Under the pieces are notes generated by a model that did not search any database, was not told the origin of the DNA, and worked only from the letters and a program-made list of their open reading frames with translations. DNA of 12,577 nt, from NCBI GenBank assembly GCA_024275215.1, contig JAJRZO010000150.1, forward strand, positions 1-12,577, given 5' to 3'. The translations under genes were made by a program, and so were the position numbers. Numbering within the stretch: the first letter of the stretch is position 1; every line of letters starts with the position of its first letter. The DNA comes from Candidatus Zixiibacteriota bacterium. Lineage in GTDB: Bacteria > Zixibacteria > MSB-5A5 > JAABVY01 > JAHJOQ01. Positions 1 through 6,466 of this stretch are shown here, piece after piece.

Positions 1-1
1 G

Positions 2-502
2 GAGATCAAAAGCCGTCAGTTCGGTAAAAAAATGCGTGGGTACGACCCGGAAGAGGTCGATGACGTACTCAAACTCGCAGCTGAGAGTCTTGAACAGGCG
101 CTTGTCAGAATTGACAATCTTGCCATGAATCTTGAACATCTCGGCCAACGGGTCGACCAATTCGAGAAAATGGAAACAACCATCAAGGATACTCTCGTAA
201 CGACTCAGGGATCGGTCGAGGAGATCAGGAAAAACGCTCTCAAAGAGGCGGAACTTACCAGACGCGAGGCTCAGGTCAAGGCGGCTGCCGAGATGGAAAT
301 GCACCAGCGCAAGATTGAAGAAGTCAAACTGCAAATAGAAACGCTGAAGAACCTGCGCAATGACTATCTGGTCAAGTTCAAATCGCTGGTCAGGAGCCAT
401 CAGGAACTGCTGGAAAGCATGGCGAGCGAATACAGGAATTCAGATTCCAGTTCGGCGAACACTCCTGAACTGAAATCGGAAAACATCAAACACGAAGTAT
501 GA
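2..502 (+). CDS. divIVA: DivIVA-domain coiled-coil protein, 5' truncated
   Basis: The gene enters from the left edge already open, so its start lies outside the window. An ATG at 32 is internal: the codons before it (E-I-K-S-R-Q-F-G-K-K) continue into MRGYDPEEVDDVL. The stretch around F-G-K-K-M-R-G-Y-D-P-E-E-V-D matches the N-terminal DivIVA signature (K-x-F-R-G-Y-D-P-x-E-V-D). About 166 residues are visible and perhaps ten are missing. The rest is charged, heptad-rich and strongly coiled-coil, ending in a polar Ser/Asn-rich tail. DivIVA proteins are cytoplasmic, bind negatively curved membrane through the N-terminal domain and scaffold division or polar-growth factors. The role here is unknown because the family is less studied in diderms. 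It heads the housekeeping cluster running to rluD, and its stop (500-502) overlaps the ATG of a tiny ORF at 499. Family assignment is firm; function is inferred. Confidence 0.85.
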   Translation, partial: EIKSRQFGKKMRGYDPEEVDDVLKLAAESLEQALVRIDNLAMNLEHLGQRVDQFEKMETTIKDTLVTTQGSVEEIRKNALKEAELTRREAQVKAAAEMEMHQRKIEEVKLQIETLKNLRNDYLVKFKSLVRSHQELLESMASEYRNSDSSSANTPELKSENIKHEV

Positions 503-606
503 ATGGAATGAATCAATATACCGACGAGGTGATTGCCGTGCGCTGTCAGGGTTACCGGGCGCTCGGGTTTCCTATTGTGATTAACATGGATTTCCATATG
601 CAATGA
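499..606 (+). CDS. possible 35-residue ORF, ATGA-overlapped with divIVA
   Basis: A 35-codon ORF starts at ATG 499, overlapping the divIVA stop as ATGA, and ends at TGA 604-606. Codon choice resembles the neighbours (GAC, GTG, CTC, GCC), but the peptide (starting MNGMNQYTDEV) matches no family I recognise. Translational coupling to divIVA is plausible because of the overlap. It could equally be chance, a leader peptide, or a remnant of a decayed gene between divIVA and ileS. There is no independent Shine-Dalgarno that I would trust. Confidence 0.25.
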   Translation: MNGMNQYTDEVIAVRCQGYRALGFPIVINMDFHMQ

Positions 607-698
607 CTGTGGTAGCAACAATGAGTTCATCGCTGCCGCGAAGAAAACTGAACCGAATTATCACGGCTGATCGAAGCCTAATCGCAAGGATGAATTGA
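603..698 (+). CDS. possible 31-residue ORF between orf499 and ileS
   Basis: A second tiny ORF starts at ATG 603, again in an ATGA overlap with the previous stop (604-606). It ends at TGA 696-698, four bases before the ileS ATG. The product is basic and Ser/Arg-rich (starting MTVVATMSSS) and is not recognised. It continues the chain of end-to-end short frames linking divIVA to ileS. Alternatively, the two short frames are halves of one gene split by a frameshift. Evidence is positional only. Confidence 0.2.
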   Translation: MTVVATMSSSLPRRKLNRIITADRSLIARMN

Positions 699-702
699 GA
701 CA

Positions 703-3700
703 ATGTTCAATGAACTAAGAAAAGACTTCTCCTTTCCGGAGATCGAAAATAAGATACTCGAATATTGGGATGCTGAAGATATATTCCACAAAAGCCATGA
801 CATGCGCAAAGATGCGCCCGCGTTTGTTTTCTATGAGGGGCCACCGACAGCGAACGGCAGACCGGGAATTCATCATGTCATAACGCGAACAGTCAAGGAT
901 ACCGTATGTCGCTATAAGCAAATGCGCGGATTCAGGGTTGACCGCAAGGCAGGATGGGATACGCACGGACTCCCTGTCGAAATCGAAGTTGAAAAGAAAC
1001 TGAAACTCGAATCGAAAGCCGCTGTCGAGGAGTACGGTATCGCCGAATTCAACAAAGCCTGCAAAGCTTCTGTTTTCAAATATGTTAAAGAATGGAACGA
1101 TCTGACACGCCGGATGGGATACTGGCTTGATCTGGACAAACCGTATGTCACATGCGACACATCGTATATCGAATCAGTCTGGCACATACTGTCTGACTTC
1201 TTCAAGAAAGGATTGATCTACAAGGGTCACAAGATACTTCCATTCTGCCCGAGATGTGAGACAGGATTGTCATCGCACGAGGTGGCGCAGGGTTATCAGG
1301 AGGTCAAAGACCCGTCGATCTTCGTGAAAGTCAAGTCAGCCGATGAGGACAATCTCTATTATCTCGTCTGGACTACAACACCCTGGACATTGATTTCCAA
1401 TGTGGCACTGGCGGTACATCCTGATGCCGACTATATCAGGATCAGGTATGATGATCAGGAACTGATCCTCGCGGAGGCGCTTGCCGACAGAGTTATCGCC
1501 GATAAGTTCGAGGTGATCGGGAAGATGAAAGGATCTGACCTGGAGCACAGGAAATATGAACCGTTATTCGATTACTTCAAGGATCGACTTGAGAATGCGT
1601 ATTTTATCACCAATGCCGATTTCGTGACTCTTGAAGATGGCACCGGCATTGTCCACATGGCTCCTGCGTTCGGCGCTGATGATTACTCTGTCGGTCAGGA
1701 ATACAATCTGCCGGTTTTGCAGGCTGTCGAATCAAATGGCCATTTCAAGTCTGAAGTAACGGACTGGGCGGGGATGTGGATCAAAGACGCAGACCCGCTG
1801 ATAATACGAAATCTGAAAGAGCGGGGAATACTCTACAAGAAGGAGAAATACGCTCATAACTATCCTTTCTGCTGGAGATGTAAAAGCCCGCTCATTTATT
1901 ATGCGAGAAAATCGTGGTACATCAGGACCAGCGAGCACAAAGATGAACTCATGAAATCGAACGCTCAGATCAACTGGTACCCACCTGAGATCGGCGAAAA
2001 ACGATTCGGTGAATGGCTCGAAAACAATGTCGATTGGGCGCTCTCGCGCGAACGCTACTGGGGTACCCCTCTGCCGATTTGGATATGCGACTCCTGTGGT
2101 GAGATGACATCGATTGGATCGGTGGAAGAACTCAGAGAGCGCGGCAAGGATGTTCCTGAGGATGTCGATCTGCATCGTCCGTATGTTGATGACATCACAT
2201 TCCCATGCGACTGCGGCAAGGGCACAATGAAACGAACGCCTGAAGTTATCGACTGCTGGTTTGATTCGGGTGCGATGCCGTTCGCACAGCATCACTATCC
2301 GTTCGAGCACAAAGATGATTTCGACGAATTATTTCCGGCGGAGTTTATTTCCGAGGCGACCGACCAGACACGCGGTTGGTTTTATTCGCTCACAGCGATT
2401 GCGACACTGTACAAAGGCTCACCTGCGTTCAAAAATAATATCGTCATCGGGTTCATACTTGATAAAGACGGGCAGAAAATGTCCAAGTCGAAGGGTAATA
2501 TCGTCGATCCGTGGGAAGTCATGACAAAAAATGGCGCGGATCCGCTCAGATGGTACATGCTGGCGTCGTCGCAACCGTGGCTGCCGATGAAATTCGATCA
2601 TGACGCTCTCGCCGAGATGGAACGAAAATATCTTCAGACATTGAAGAATACATATTCGTTCTTCGCGCTCTATGCGAATCTCGACAAAGTGTATGATCGA
2701 GGCAGTGACAACTCGATTACTGTTGCTGAATATCTCGAAAAGATGGCCGGCAAACCGCAGGAAATCGATCTGTGGATACTCTCGGCGTTGCACAGCCTTA
2801 CAAAGCGTGCAATCGACAGGATGGAGCATTACGACCTGACTCCTGCGACTCGAATGATCGCCGAATATGTTGTCGATAACCTGTCGAACTGGTATGTGCG
2901 GCGATGCCGAAGACGGTTCTGGGCTGCTGCAGATGATGCTGATAAATACCGGGCGTATGCGACGCTCTATGAATGCCTTCTTACGGTCTCGAAACTCGCG
3001 GCGCCGTTTATGCCGTTCTTTTCCGAATTCATCTATCGTGAGTTAAAAGGCAAAGTTGACCTAAATGCAAATGCGAGCGTGCACATGGAGGATTTTCCGC
3101 AGGCTGACGAATCGCAGATCGATCCTGATCTCGAAAAGAGAATGTCTGCAGTACAGCGGATAGTCAATCTCGCGCGTGCCGCAAGAATGCGCGCGAATCT
3201 GAAAATCAGACAGCCGCTCGCTGAACTGAGAGTTGTTCTGCCGAATAACATCACAGAAAATGATCTCGACAGCCTTAAACCTGTCATAATGGATGAACTC
3301 AATGTCAAAAATGTTGTGTTCTCGGATAACGCGGCGGAAGTTACTTCTCTGAAGGCTAAGCCAAATTTCAAACTTCTCGGCCCCAGGATGGGTAAGAATA
3401 TCGGAGCCGCCAAGGCTGTCATTGAATCTCTCAGTGATAGTGAATTAAGCGAGTTCAGATCGATGGGAACGATTTCTATTGTTGTGGCCGGACAGAAGTA
3501 TGAACTCGGAGCCGATGAGATAGAAATCGAGTCTGTTGACCGGGAAGGTTTTGTAGCTGAGAGTGATGCGGGATACACTGTCGCAATCACGACTGAGCTG
3601 ACAGATGAACTTCGAGCCGAAGGATATGCGCGTGAACTTGTCAACAAGATACAGAACATGCGAAAAACAAGCGGATTCCAGGTAACGGATCGTATCACCG

Positions 3701-3873
3701 TTGCTGTATCCTCTGAAGCCGAAGATGTCATGGCATCCATAAAGAGTTTCCGAGAATATATCATGACTGAAACTCTCGCAGACTCACTGGAGCAACTCAA
3801 TTCGAATGATGGTGATGGTACAGAATGGAATATCAACGAGCACAAGACACTCATACGAGTGACAAAAGTCTAA
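703..3873 (+). CDS. ileS: isoleucyl-tRNA synthetase, type 2, with GXHH signature
   Basis: Class I synthetase that charges tRNA-Ile in the cytoplasm; 1056 residues, the usual length of the long (type 2, eukaryote/Bacteroidota-like) form. The N-terminus (FPEIENKILEYW) is typical of that type. The first ATP-site motif sits at residues 55-58 as GIHH, after GPPTANG, instead of HxGH. KMSKS is at 592-596. The CP1 editing domain shows TTTPWT (224-229) and H318-M-A-P-A-F-G-A-D-D. Cysteine pairs C182/C185 and C390/C393, plus C462/C465 with C502/C504, look like zinc sites. An anticodon-binding region (around N-W-Y-V-R-R, nt 2887-2904) and a long C-terminal domain follow. ATG 703 has AAGGA at 686-690, a slightly long 12-base spacing. 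DksA-like, lspA and rluD genes follow closely, so it is probably cotranscribed with them. No T-box leader could be supported upstream. Type 2 enzymes are generally less sensitive to mupirocin; the swapped motif is discussed in the findings. Confidence 0.97.
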   Translation: MFNELRKDFSFPEIENKILEYWDAEDIFHKSHDMRKDAPAFVFYEGPPTANGRPGIHHVITRTVKDTVCRYKQMRGFRVDRKAGWDTHGLPVEIEVEKKLKLESKAAVEEYGIAEFNKACKASVFKYVKEWNDLTRRMGYWLDLDKPYVTCDTSYIESVWHILSDFFKKGLIYKGHKILPFCPRCETGLSSHEVAQGYQEVKDPSIFVKVKSADEDNLYYLVWTTTPWTLISNVALAVHPDADYIRIRYDDQELILAEALADRVIADKFEVIGKMKGSDLEHRKYEPLFDYFKDRLENAYFITNADFVTLEDGTGIVHMAPAFGADDYSVGQEYNLPVLQAVESNGHFKSEVTDWAGMWIKDADPLIIRNLKERGILYKKEKYAHNYPFCWRCKSPLIYYARKSWYIRTSEHKDELMKSNAQINWYPPEIGEKRFGEWLENNVDWALSRERYWGTPLPIWICDSCGEMTSIGSVEELRERGKDVPEDVDLHRPYVDDITFPCDCGKGTMKRTPEVIDCWFDSGAMPFAQHHYPFEHKDDFDELFPAEFISEATDQTRGWFYSLTAIATLYKGSPAFKNNIVIGFILDKDGQKMSKSKGNIVDPWEVMTKNGADPLRWYMLASSQPWLPMKFDHDALAEMERKYLQTLKNTYSFFALYANLDKVYDRGSDNSITVAEYLEKMAGKPQEIDLWILSALHSLTKRAIDRMEHYDLTPATRMIAEYVVDNLSNWYVRRCRRRFWAAADDADKYRAYATLYECLLTVSKLAAPFMPFFSEFIYRELKGKVDLNANASVHMEDFPQADESQIDPDLEKRMSAVQRIVNLARAARMRANLKIRQPLAELRVVLPNNITENDLDSLKPVIMDELNVKNVVFSDNAAEVTSLKAKPNFKLLGPRMGKNIGAAKAVIESLSDSELSEFRSMGTISIVVAGQKYELGADEIEIESVDREGFVAESDAGYTVAITTELTDELRAEGYARELVNKIQNMRKTSGFQVTDRITVAVSSEAEDVMASIKSFREYIMTETLADSLEQLNSNDGDGTEWNINEHKTLIRVTKV

Positions 3874-3888
3874 ATCGCGGAGGTACAT

Positions 3889-4278
3889 ATGCGTACCCGT
3901 GAACTGCAAAAGTTTGAGAAGAAGTTGCTACAGCGACGGCAGGAAGTCATGCGCGAAATGGGTCTCCTGCGCGAATCTGTCGCGGGAGCAACCACCAAAG
4001 AAGCGACCGGGGATCACTCAAGCCACTCTTTCCACATGGCAGATCAGGGGACTGACCATCAGGAAAGAGAACAGACTTTTATGTTTGCATCCAAGAGCAA
4101 ACGTTGTCTGTATCACATCGATGAAGCGCTCCGCCGTATCAAAGACAAGACATACGGCAAATGCCTCACATGCGGCAAGCCGATCTCGATGGAACGGCTA
4201 AATGCTCTACCCCATGCCCGGTTCTGTATCGACTGCAAGGAAAAAGAGGAGCAGTCGGGCGGGCCTGTAAAGAAATGA
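3889..4278 (+). CDS. DksA/TraR-family zinc-finger protein
   Basis: A 129-residue cytoplasmic protein: a basic helical N-terminus predicted as coiled coil (about 1-75), then a C4 zinc finger C92-L-T-C95 ... C113-I-D-C116 of the DksA/TraR type (around G-K-C-L-T-C-G-K-P-I). The segment A51-D-Q-G-T-D56 matches the A-D-x-G-T-[ED] motif of the YteA/YlyA-like branch. I do not see the acidic D-x-x-D-x-A tip of Escherichia coli DksA, so ppGpp-dependent control of RNA polymerase should not be assumed. GGAGG at 3879-3883, five bases before ATG 3889, is a strong Shine-Dalgarno. The gene lies 15 bases after ileS and 15 before lspA, clearly within one operon. Its Bacillus positional equivalent is ylyA. An alternative frame starting at 3899 across the same DNA is spurious, since it lacks the zinc-finger pattern. 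Confidence 0.92.
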   Translation: MRTRELQKFEKKLLQRRQEVMREMGLLRESVAGATTKEATGDHSSHSFHMADQGTDHQEREQTFMFASKSKRCLYHIDEALRRIKDKTYGKCLTCGKPISMERLNALPHARFCIDCKEKEEQSGGPVKK

Positions 4279-4293
4279 AAGTGATTCCGCTAA

Positions 4294-4827
4294 ATGTCTG
4301 ACAATTCAGGATTCGCAAGTCATCGCCATTCTGTGATTGGTCTGATCGGCTTCTTTGCCTCTGTTCTTGCGCTCGACCAGATAACGAAACTCGTCATCCA
4401 GGCGAAGTTTTACCTCGGTGAGTCGATCCCGATAATCGGAGAGACTCTGAAGCTGACATATATACACAATCCGAGAGGCGCGTTCGGTATGGCTATCGGA
4501 TCGAATCTGTTTCACATAGTAATTTCGCTCGTTGTGATAGCCTTCGTTACATACGCTCTTTTCAAACAGACTGGACAATCTCGGATTGTTGATTTTGCAC
4601 TCGCGGGAATAATCGCCGGAGCAGTCGGGAATCTGATCGACAGAATCAGGATGAGTGAGGTTGTGGACTTTGTCGATGTCAATATCCCCGACATTGATTT
4701 TCTCGGAATCCAAATGCAAAGGTGGCCGGTGTTCAATGTCGCTGATGCGGCAGTGACTGTTGGTGTAATTGTGCTTGTGGTATGGACATTTACACATCGA
4801 AACGAGCAGTATATGGAACCGGAATGA
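4294..4827 (+). CDS. lspA: lipoprotein signal peptidase (signal peptidase II)
   Basis: Integral inner-membrane aspartic peptidase that cleaves signal peptides of diacylglyceryl-modified prolipoproteins; 177 residues, four hydrophobic segments. Family motifs are present: D28-Q-I-T-K, N59-P-R-G-A-F-G, G112-N-L-I-D116-R, V124-D-F-V-D, and F147-N-V-A-D151. D116 and D151 correspond to the catalytic aspartates. The N-P-R-G-A-F-G block is a mild variant of the usual N-x-G-A-A-F. A client exists in this window: the lipobox protein encoded at 6467. It follows the DksA-like gene by 15 bases with only a weak Shine-Dalgarno, so translation may depend on the upstream gene. Confidence 0.95.
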   Translation: MSDNSGFASHRHSVIGLIGFFASVLALDQITKLVIQAKFYLGESIPIIGETLKLTYIHNPRGAFGMAIGSNLFHIVISLVVIAFVTYALFKQTGQSRIVDFALAGIIAGAVGNLIDRIRMSEVVDFVDVNIPDIDFLGIQMQRWPVFNVADAAVTVGVIVLVVWTFTHRNEQYMEPE

Positions 4828-4911
4828 TTGAATCGATTTAGAAGTGCACACAGTAGCTGTGCTGCCGTGTATTTAGTATATTGCATTGCATACAGTTACA
4901 ACAGAGAATCC

Positions 4912-4961
4912 GCAGGGGCACAGCCTCTGCGAGCACTTGAGGGGGGGGGGCAACAAGCCCC
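4912..4961 (+). repeat. hairpins and ten-G tract in lspA-rluD gap
   Basis: The 213-base gap between lspA and rluD contains an 8-bp hairpin (4912-4919 with 4923-4930, one G-T pair, ACA loop). Next comes an uninterrupted run of ten G (4941-4950). The last four G plus C4951 can pair with GCCCC at 4957-4961. The following CTTCGCGGGAATGACG resembles dispersed intergenic repeats seen in many bacteria. There is no T-run, so this is not a convincing terminator; a repeat remnant or mRNA structure before rluD is more likely. I see no gene in the gap. Confidence 0.5.
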
Positions 4962-5040
4962 TTCGCGGGAATGACGATGAACGTTATCCGGCTGGTTGCA
5001 GAAGATAGCCACGCTCGCTCGCAAAGACAGGCATCGACCT

Positions 5041-6006
5041 ATGGAAGAATATACTTTTACAATTCAAGCTGATGAGACATCCCGACGGATTGATCATTAT
5101 CTTCGCGACAGAATCCCGAACATCTCACGCACCTACATCCAGAAGCTTCTCGCATCGGGTCATATAACTGTGAATGGCTGCGAGGTCAGAGGTTCGTACA
5201 AACCACGTGAAGGTGATGAGATCGAAGTGGTCATCCCTGAGGTACGTGAATTTCACCTCGAAGCTGAAGAGATTCCACTGAATGTCGTTCACGAGGACAA
5301 CGAGATTATCGTGATAGACAAACCAGCCGGTATGGTCGTGCATCCTGCTCCCGGACACTGGACAGGCACTCTTGTCAATGCACTGTTACACCATGTCAAG
5401 GATTTCAAAGGTATATCAGGGCAGACTCGTCCCGGGCTGGTTCACAGACTCGACATGGATACATCAGGCTTGCTGGTCGTCGCCAAGAGTGATTCATCGC
5501 TTTCATTCCTTGCGGACGAAATGAAAGAGCGACGGATCAAACGCAAGTATATCGCGCTGACCTGGGGGCACATGCCCGAAAGTGAAGGCAAAATCGACGC
5601 GCCGATAGGACGATCACGGAAAGATCGCAGGAAAATGACTGTTACGGACACGAATTCAAGGTCCGCGATCACGAAATACAAAGTCCTCGACAAGTTCCTG
5701 CTCGCCGAACGTCTCGAAATATCTCTCATGACCGGGCGAACTCATCAGATTCGCGTGCATCTTTCGCATGTCGGGCATCCTGTTGTCGGTGATCCTGACT
5801 ATGGCGGGAGAGACAAAGCTCTCTCCGGTATGTTCGATCAGTATCGTCCGCGAGCAAAACAGGCGCTCGACCAAATCAAAAGGCAGGCGTTGCATGCGTA
5901 TGAACTCTCGTTTGTTCATCCGGGAACCAGGCGAATGGTATCGTACAATTCTGAACTTCCCGACGACATCCTCGCTGCATTCAGAATACTCTCGGAATCA
6001 GGCTGA
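5041..6006 (+). CDS. rluD: RluD/RluA-family 23S rRNA pseudouridine synthase
   Basis: A 321-residue cytoplasmic enzyme isomerising specific uridines of 23S rRNA to pseudouridine. An N-terminal S4 RNA-binding domain (about residues 12-70, containing S-R-T-Y-I-Q-K-L-L-A-S-G) precedes the catalytic domain. The catalytic motif is H135-R-L-D138-M-D-T-S-G, with D138 as the nucleophilic aspartate. Further family blocks are D-K-P-A-G-M-V-V-H-P, R-K-Y-I-A-L, and T-G-R-T-H-Q-I-R-V-H. I chose ATG 5041 (MEEYTFTIQADE) over the in-frame TTG at 4996. The extra 15 residues are family-atypical, and TTG is a poor start here. The Shine-Dalgarno is weak. It closes the divIVA-ileS-lspA cluster; the positional equivalent in Bacillus is ylyB. 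The exact target uridines (RluD-like versus RluC/RluA-like) cannot be read from sequence. Confidence 0.93.
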   Translation: MEEYTFTIQADETSRRIDHYLRDRIPNISRTYIQKLLASGHITVNGCEVRGSYKPREGDEIEVVIPEVREFHLEAEEIPLNVVHEDNEIIVIDKPAGMVVHPAPGHWTGTLVNALLHHVKDFKGISGQTRPGLVHRLDMDTSGLLVVAKSDSSLSFLADEMKERRIKRKYIALTWGHMPESEGKIDAPIGRSRKDRRKMTVTDTNSRSAITKYKVLDKFLLAERLEISLMTGRTHQIRVHLSHVGHPVVGDPDYGGRDKALSGMFDQYRPRAKQALDQIKRQALHAYELSFVHPGTRRMVSYNSELPDDILAAFRILSESG

Positions 6007-6041
6007 CGTGTAATTCCCTGCCTGTCAAGATTCGGAACCGG

Positions 6042-6062
6042 ATGCCGGATCAAGTCCGGCAT
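6042..6062. repeat. CCGGATCAAGTCCGG-type palindromic intergenic repeat
   Basis: ATGCCGGA (6042-6049) and TCCGGCAT (6055-6062) form a perfect 8-bp hairpin around TCAAG. It is followed by GACGG. The core is one of the most widely scattered intergenic palindromes in bacterial genomes, often misread as protein (the reverse strand reads P-D-L-I-R-H-P). It lies 36 bases after the rluD stop. It lacks a T-run but might act as an mRNA 3' stabiliser. Confidence 0.6.
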
Positions 6063-6106
6063 GACGGTCGCTGTGCATTTGCTTGTTTTCTTTGCAGATA
6101 TGTGTG

Positions 6107-6190
6107 TTTCGTGCGGGTTAGGAATCCTTTTGTGTATGACAGATGTCTGCTCTGCCGATGTCATCTTTCGTGCGCCGTCAGGAATCCTTT
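6107..6190 (+). repeat. imperfect direct repeat, two copies about 60 bases apart
   Basis: Copies at 6107-6130 and 6166-6190 share TTTCGTGCG at the left and AGGAATCCTTT at the right, with a 4-5-base variable centre (GGTT versus CCGTC). The conserved flanks with divergent centre suggest repeat-unit duplication rather than a slipped microsatellite. Function unknown. Confidence 0.6.
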
Positions 6191-6199
6191 CCTGACGGC
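6174..6199. repeat. perfect 11-bp hairpin within second direct-repeat copy
   Basis: GCCGTCAGGAA (6174-6184) and TTCCTGACGGC (6189-6199) are exact reverse complements around a TCCT loop. There is no T-run on either side, so a classical Rho-independent terminator is unlikely. It resembles a dispersed palindromic repeat, or a cruciform or RNA-processing signal downstream of the rluD cluster. Confidence 0.65.
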
Positions 6200-6248
6200 A
6201 TTCAGCCATATTCATACAATTTCAGTTTGGTAGGCAGGTTTCTGTGCG

Positions 6249-6270
6249 CGTCACATGTCCACATGTGACG
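6249..6270. repeat. 22-bp palindrome, 10-bp arms around CC
   Basis: CGTCACATGT (6249-6258) and ACATGTGACG (6261-6270) are perfect reverse complements separated only by CC. A two-base loop is poor for an RNA hairpin, so the dyad fits a protein-binding operator better. It lies about 200 bases upstream of the lipoprotein ATG. No regulator can be named. Confidence 0.5.
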
Positions 6271-6466
6271 ATGCCATCTCTCGTAGCTCACATCCCCTCG
6301 GAACGTGAGAAGCCTGACAACGCTGGAGTCTTCGACCCCTGCGATGTCTGCTTGCATTACCCGGAAATTACGGCTATTGACAAAACTGCACTCCTGATCT
6401 AAGTTGAGATCGTGGTGCTTCGCAATGGCGCTGAAACTGAAGTTTATCATAACTCGGAGACAATAA

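Larger units (their letters stand above)
6007..6466. other. 460-base intergenic region, repeat-rich, no gene
   Basis: This stretch between rluD and the lipoprotein gene has no convincing coding frame. A 63-codon + strand frame from 6042 and a 138-codon antisense frame (6202-6618) are by-products: the first is built from repeat sequence, the second overlaps the lipoprotein signal peptide in reverse. It contains three separate palindromic or repeated structures, listed individually. A TTGACA at 6377-6382 has only a weak -10 (TAAGTT at 6400) 17 bases downstream, so it is a poor candidate for the lipoprotein promoter. Confidence 0.7.

Noticed and set aside
545..570. AGGGTTACCGGGCG upstream of ileS, resembling part of a T-box antiterminator
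   Set aside because: It departs from the T-box core (AGGGTGGNACCGCG), no specifier loop or terminator/antiterminator pair could be drawn, and the stretch falls inside a coding-like short frame.
1732..2310. 192-codon antisense ORF inside ileS
   Set aside because: Shadow of the ileS catalytic domain; no independent start signal or recognisable domain.
3033..3854. 273-codon antisense ORF over the 3' end of ileS
   Set aside because: Ser/Thr/Ile-rich product typical of the reverse frame of a well-supported gene; no motifs, and ileS coding is unambiguous there.
4996..5040. TTG start giving a 15-residue longer RluD
   Set aside because: The extension is not family-like, and ATG 5041 yields the normal N-terminus before the S4 domain.
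6042..6233. 63-codon + strand ORF after rluD (M-P-D-Q-V-R-H-D)
   Set aside because: It is a translation of the palindromic and direct repeats; this N-terminal string is a familiar artefact of the CCGGATCAAGTCCGG repeat.
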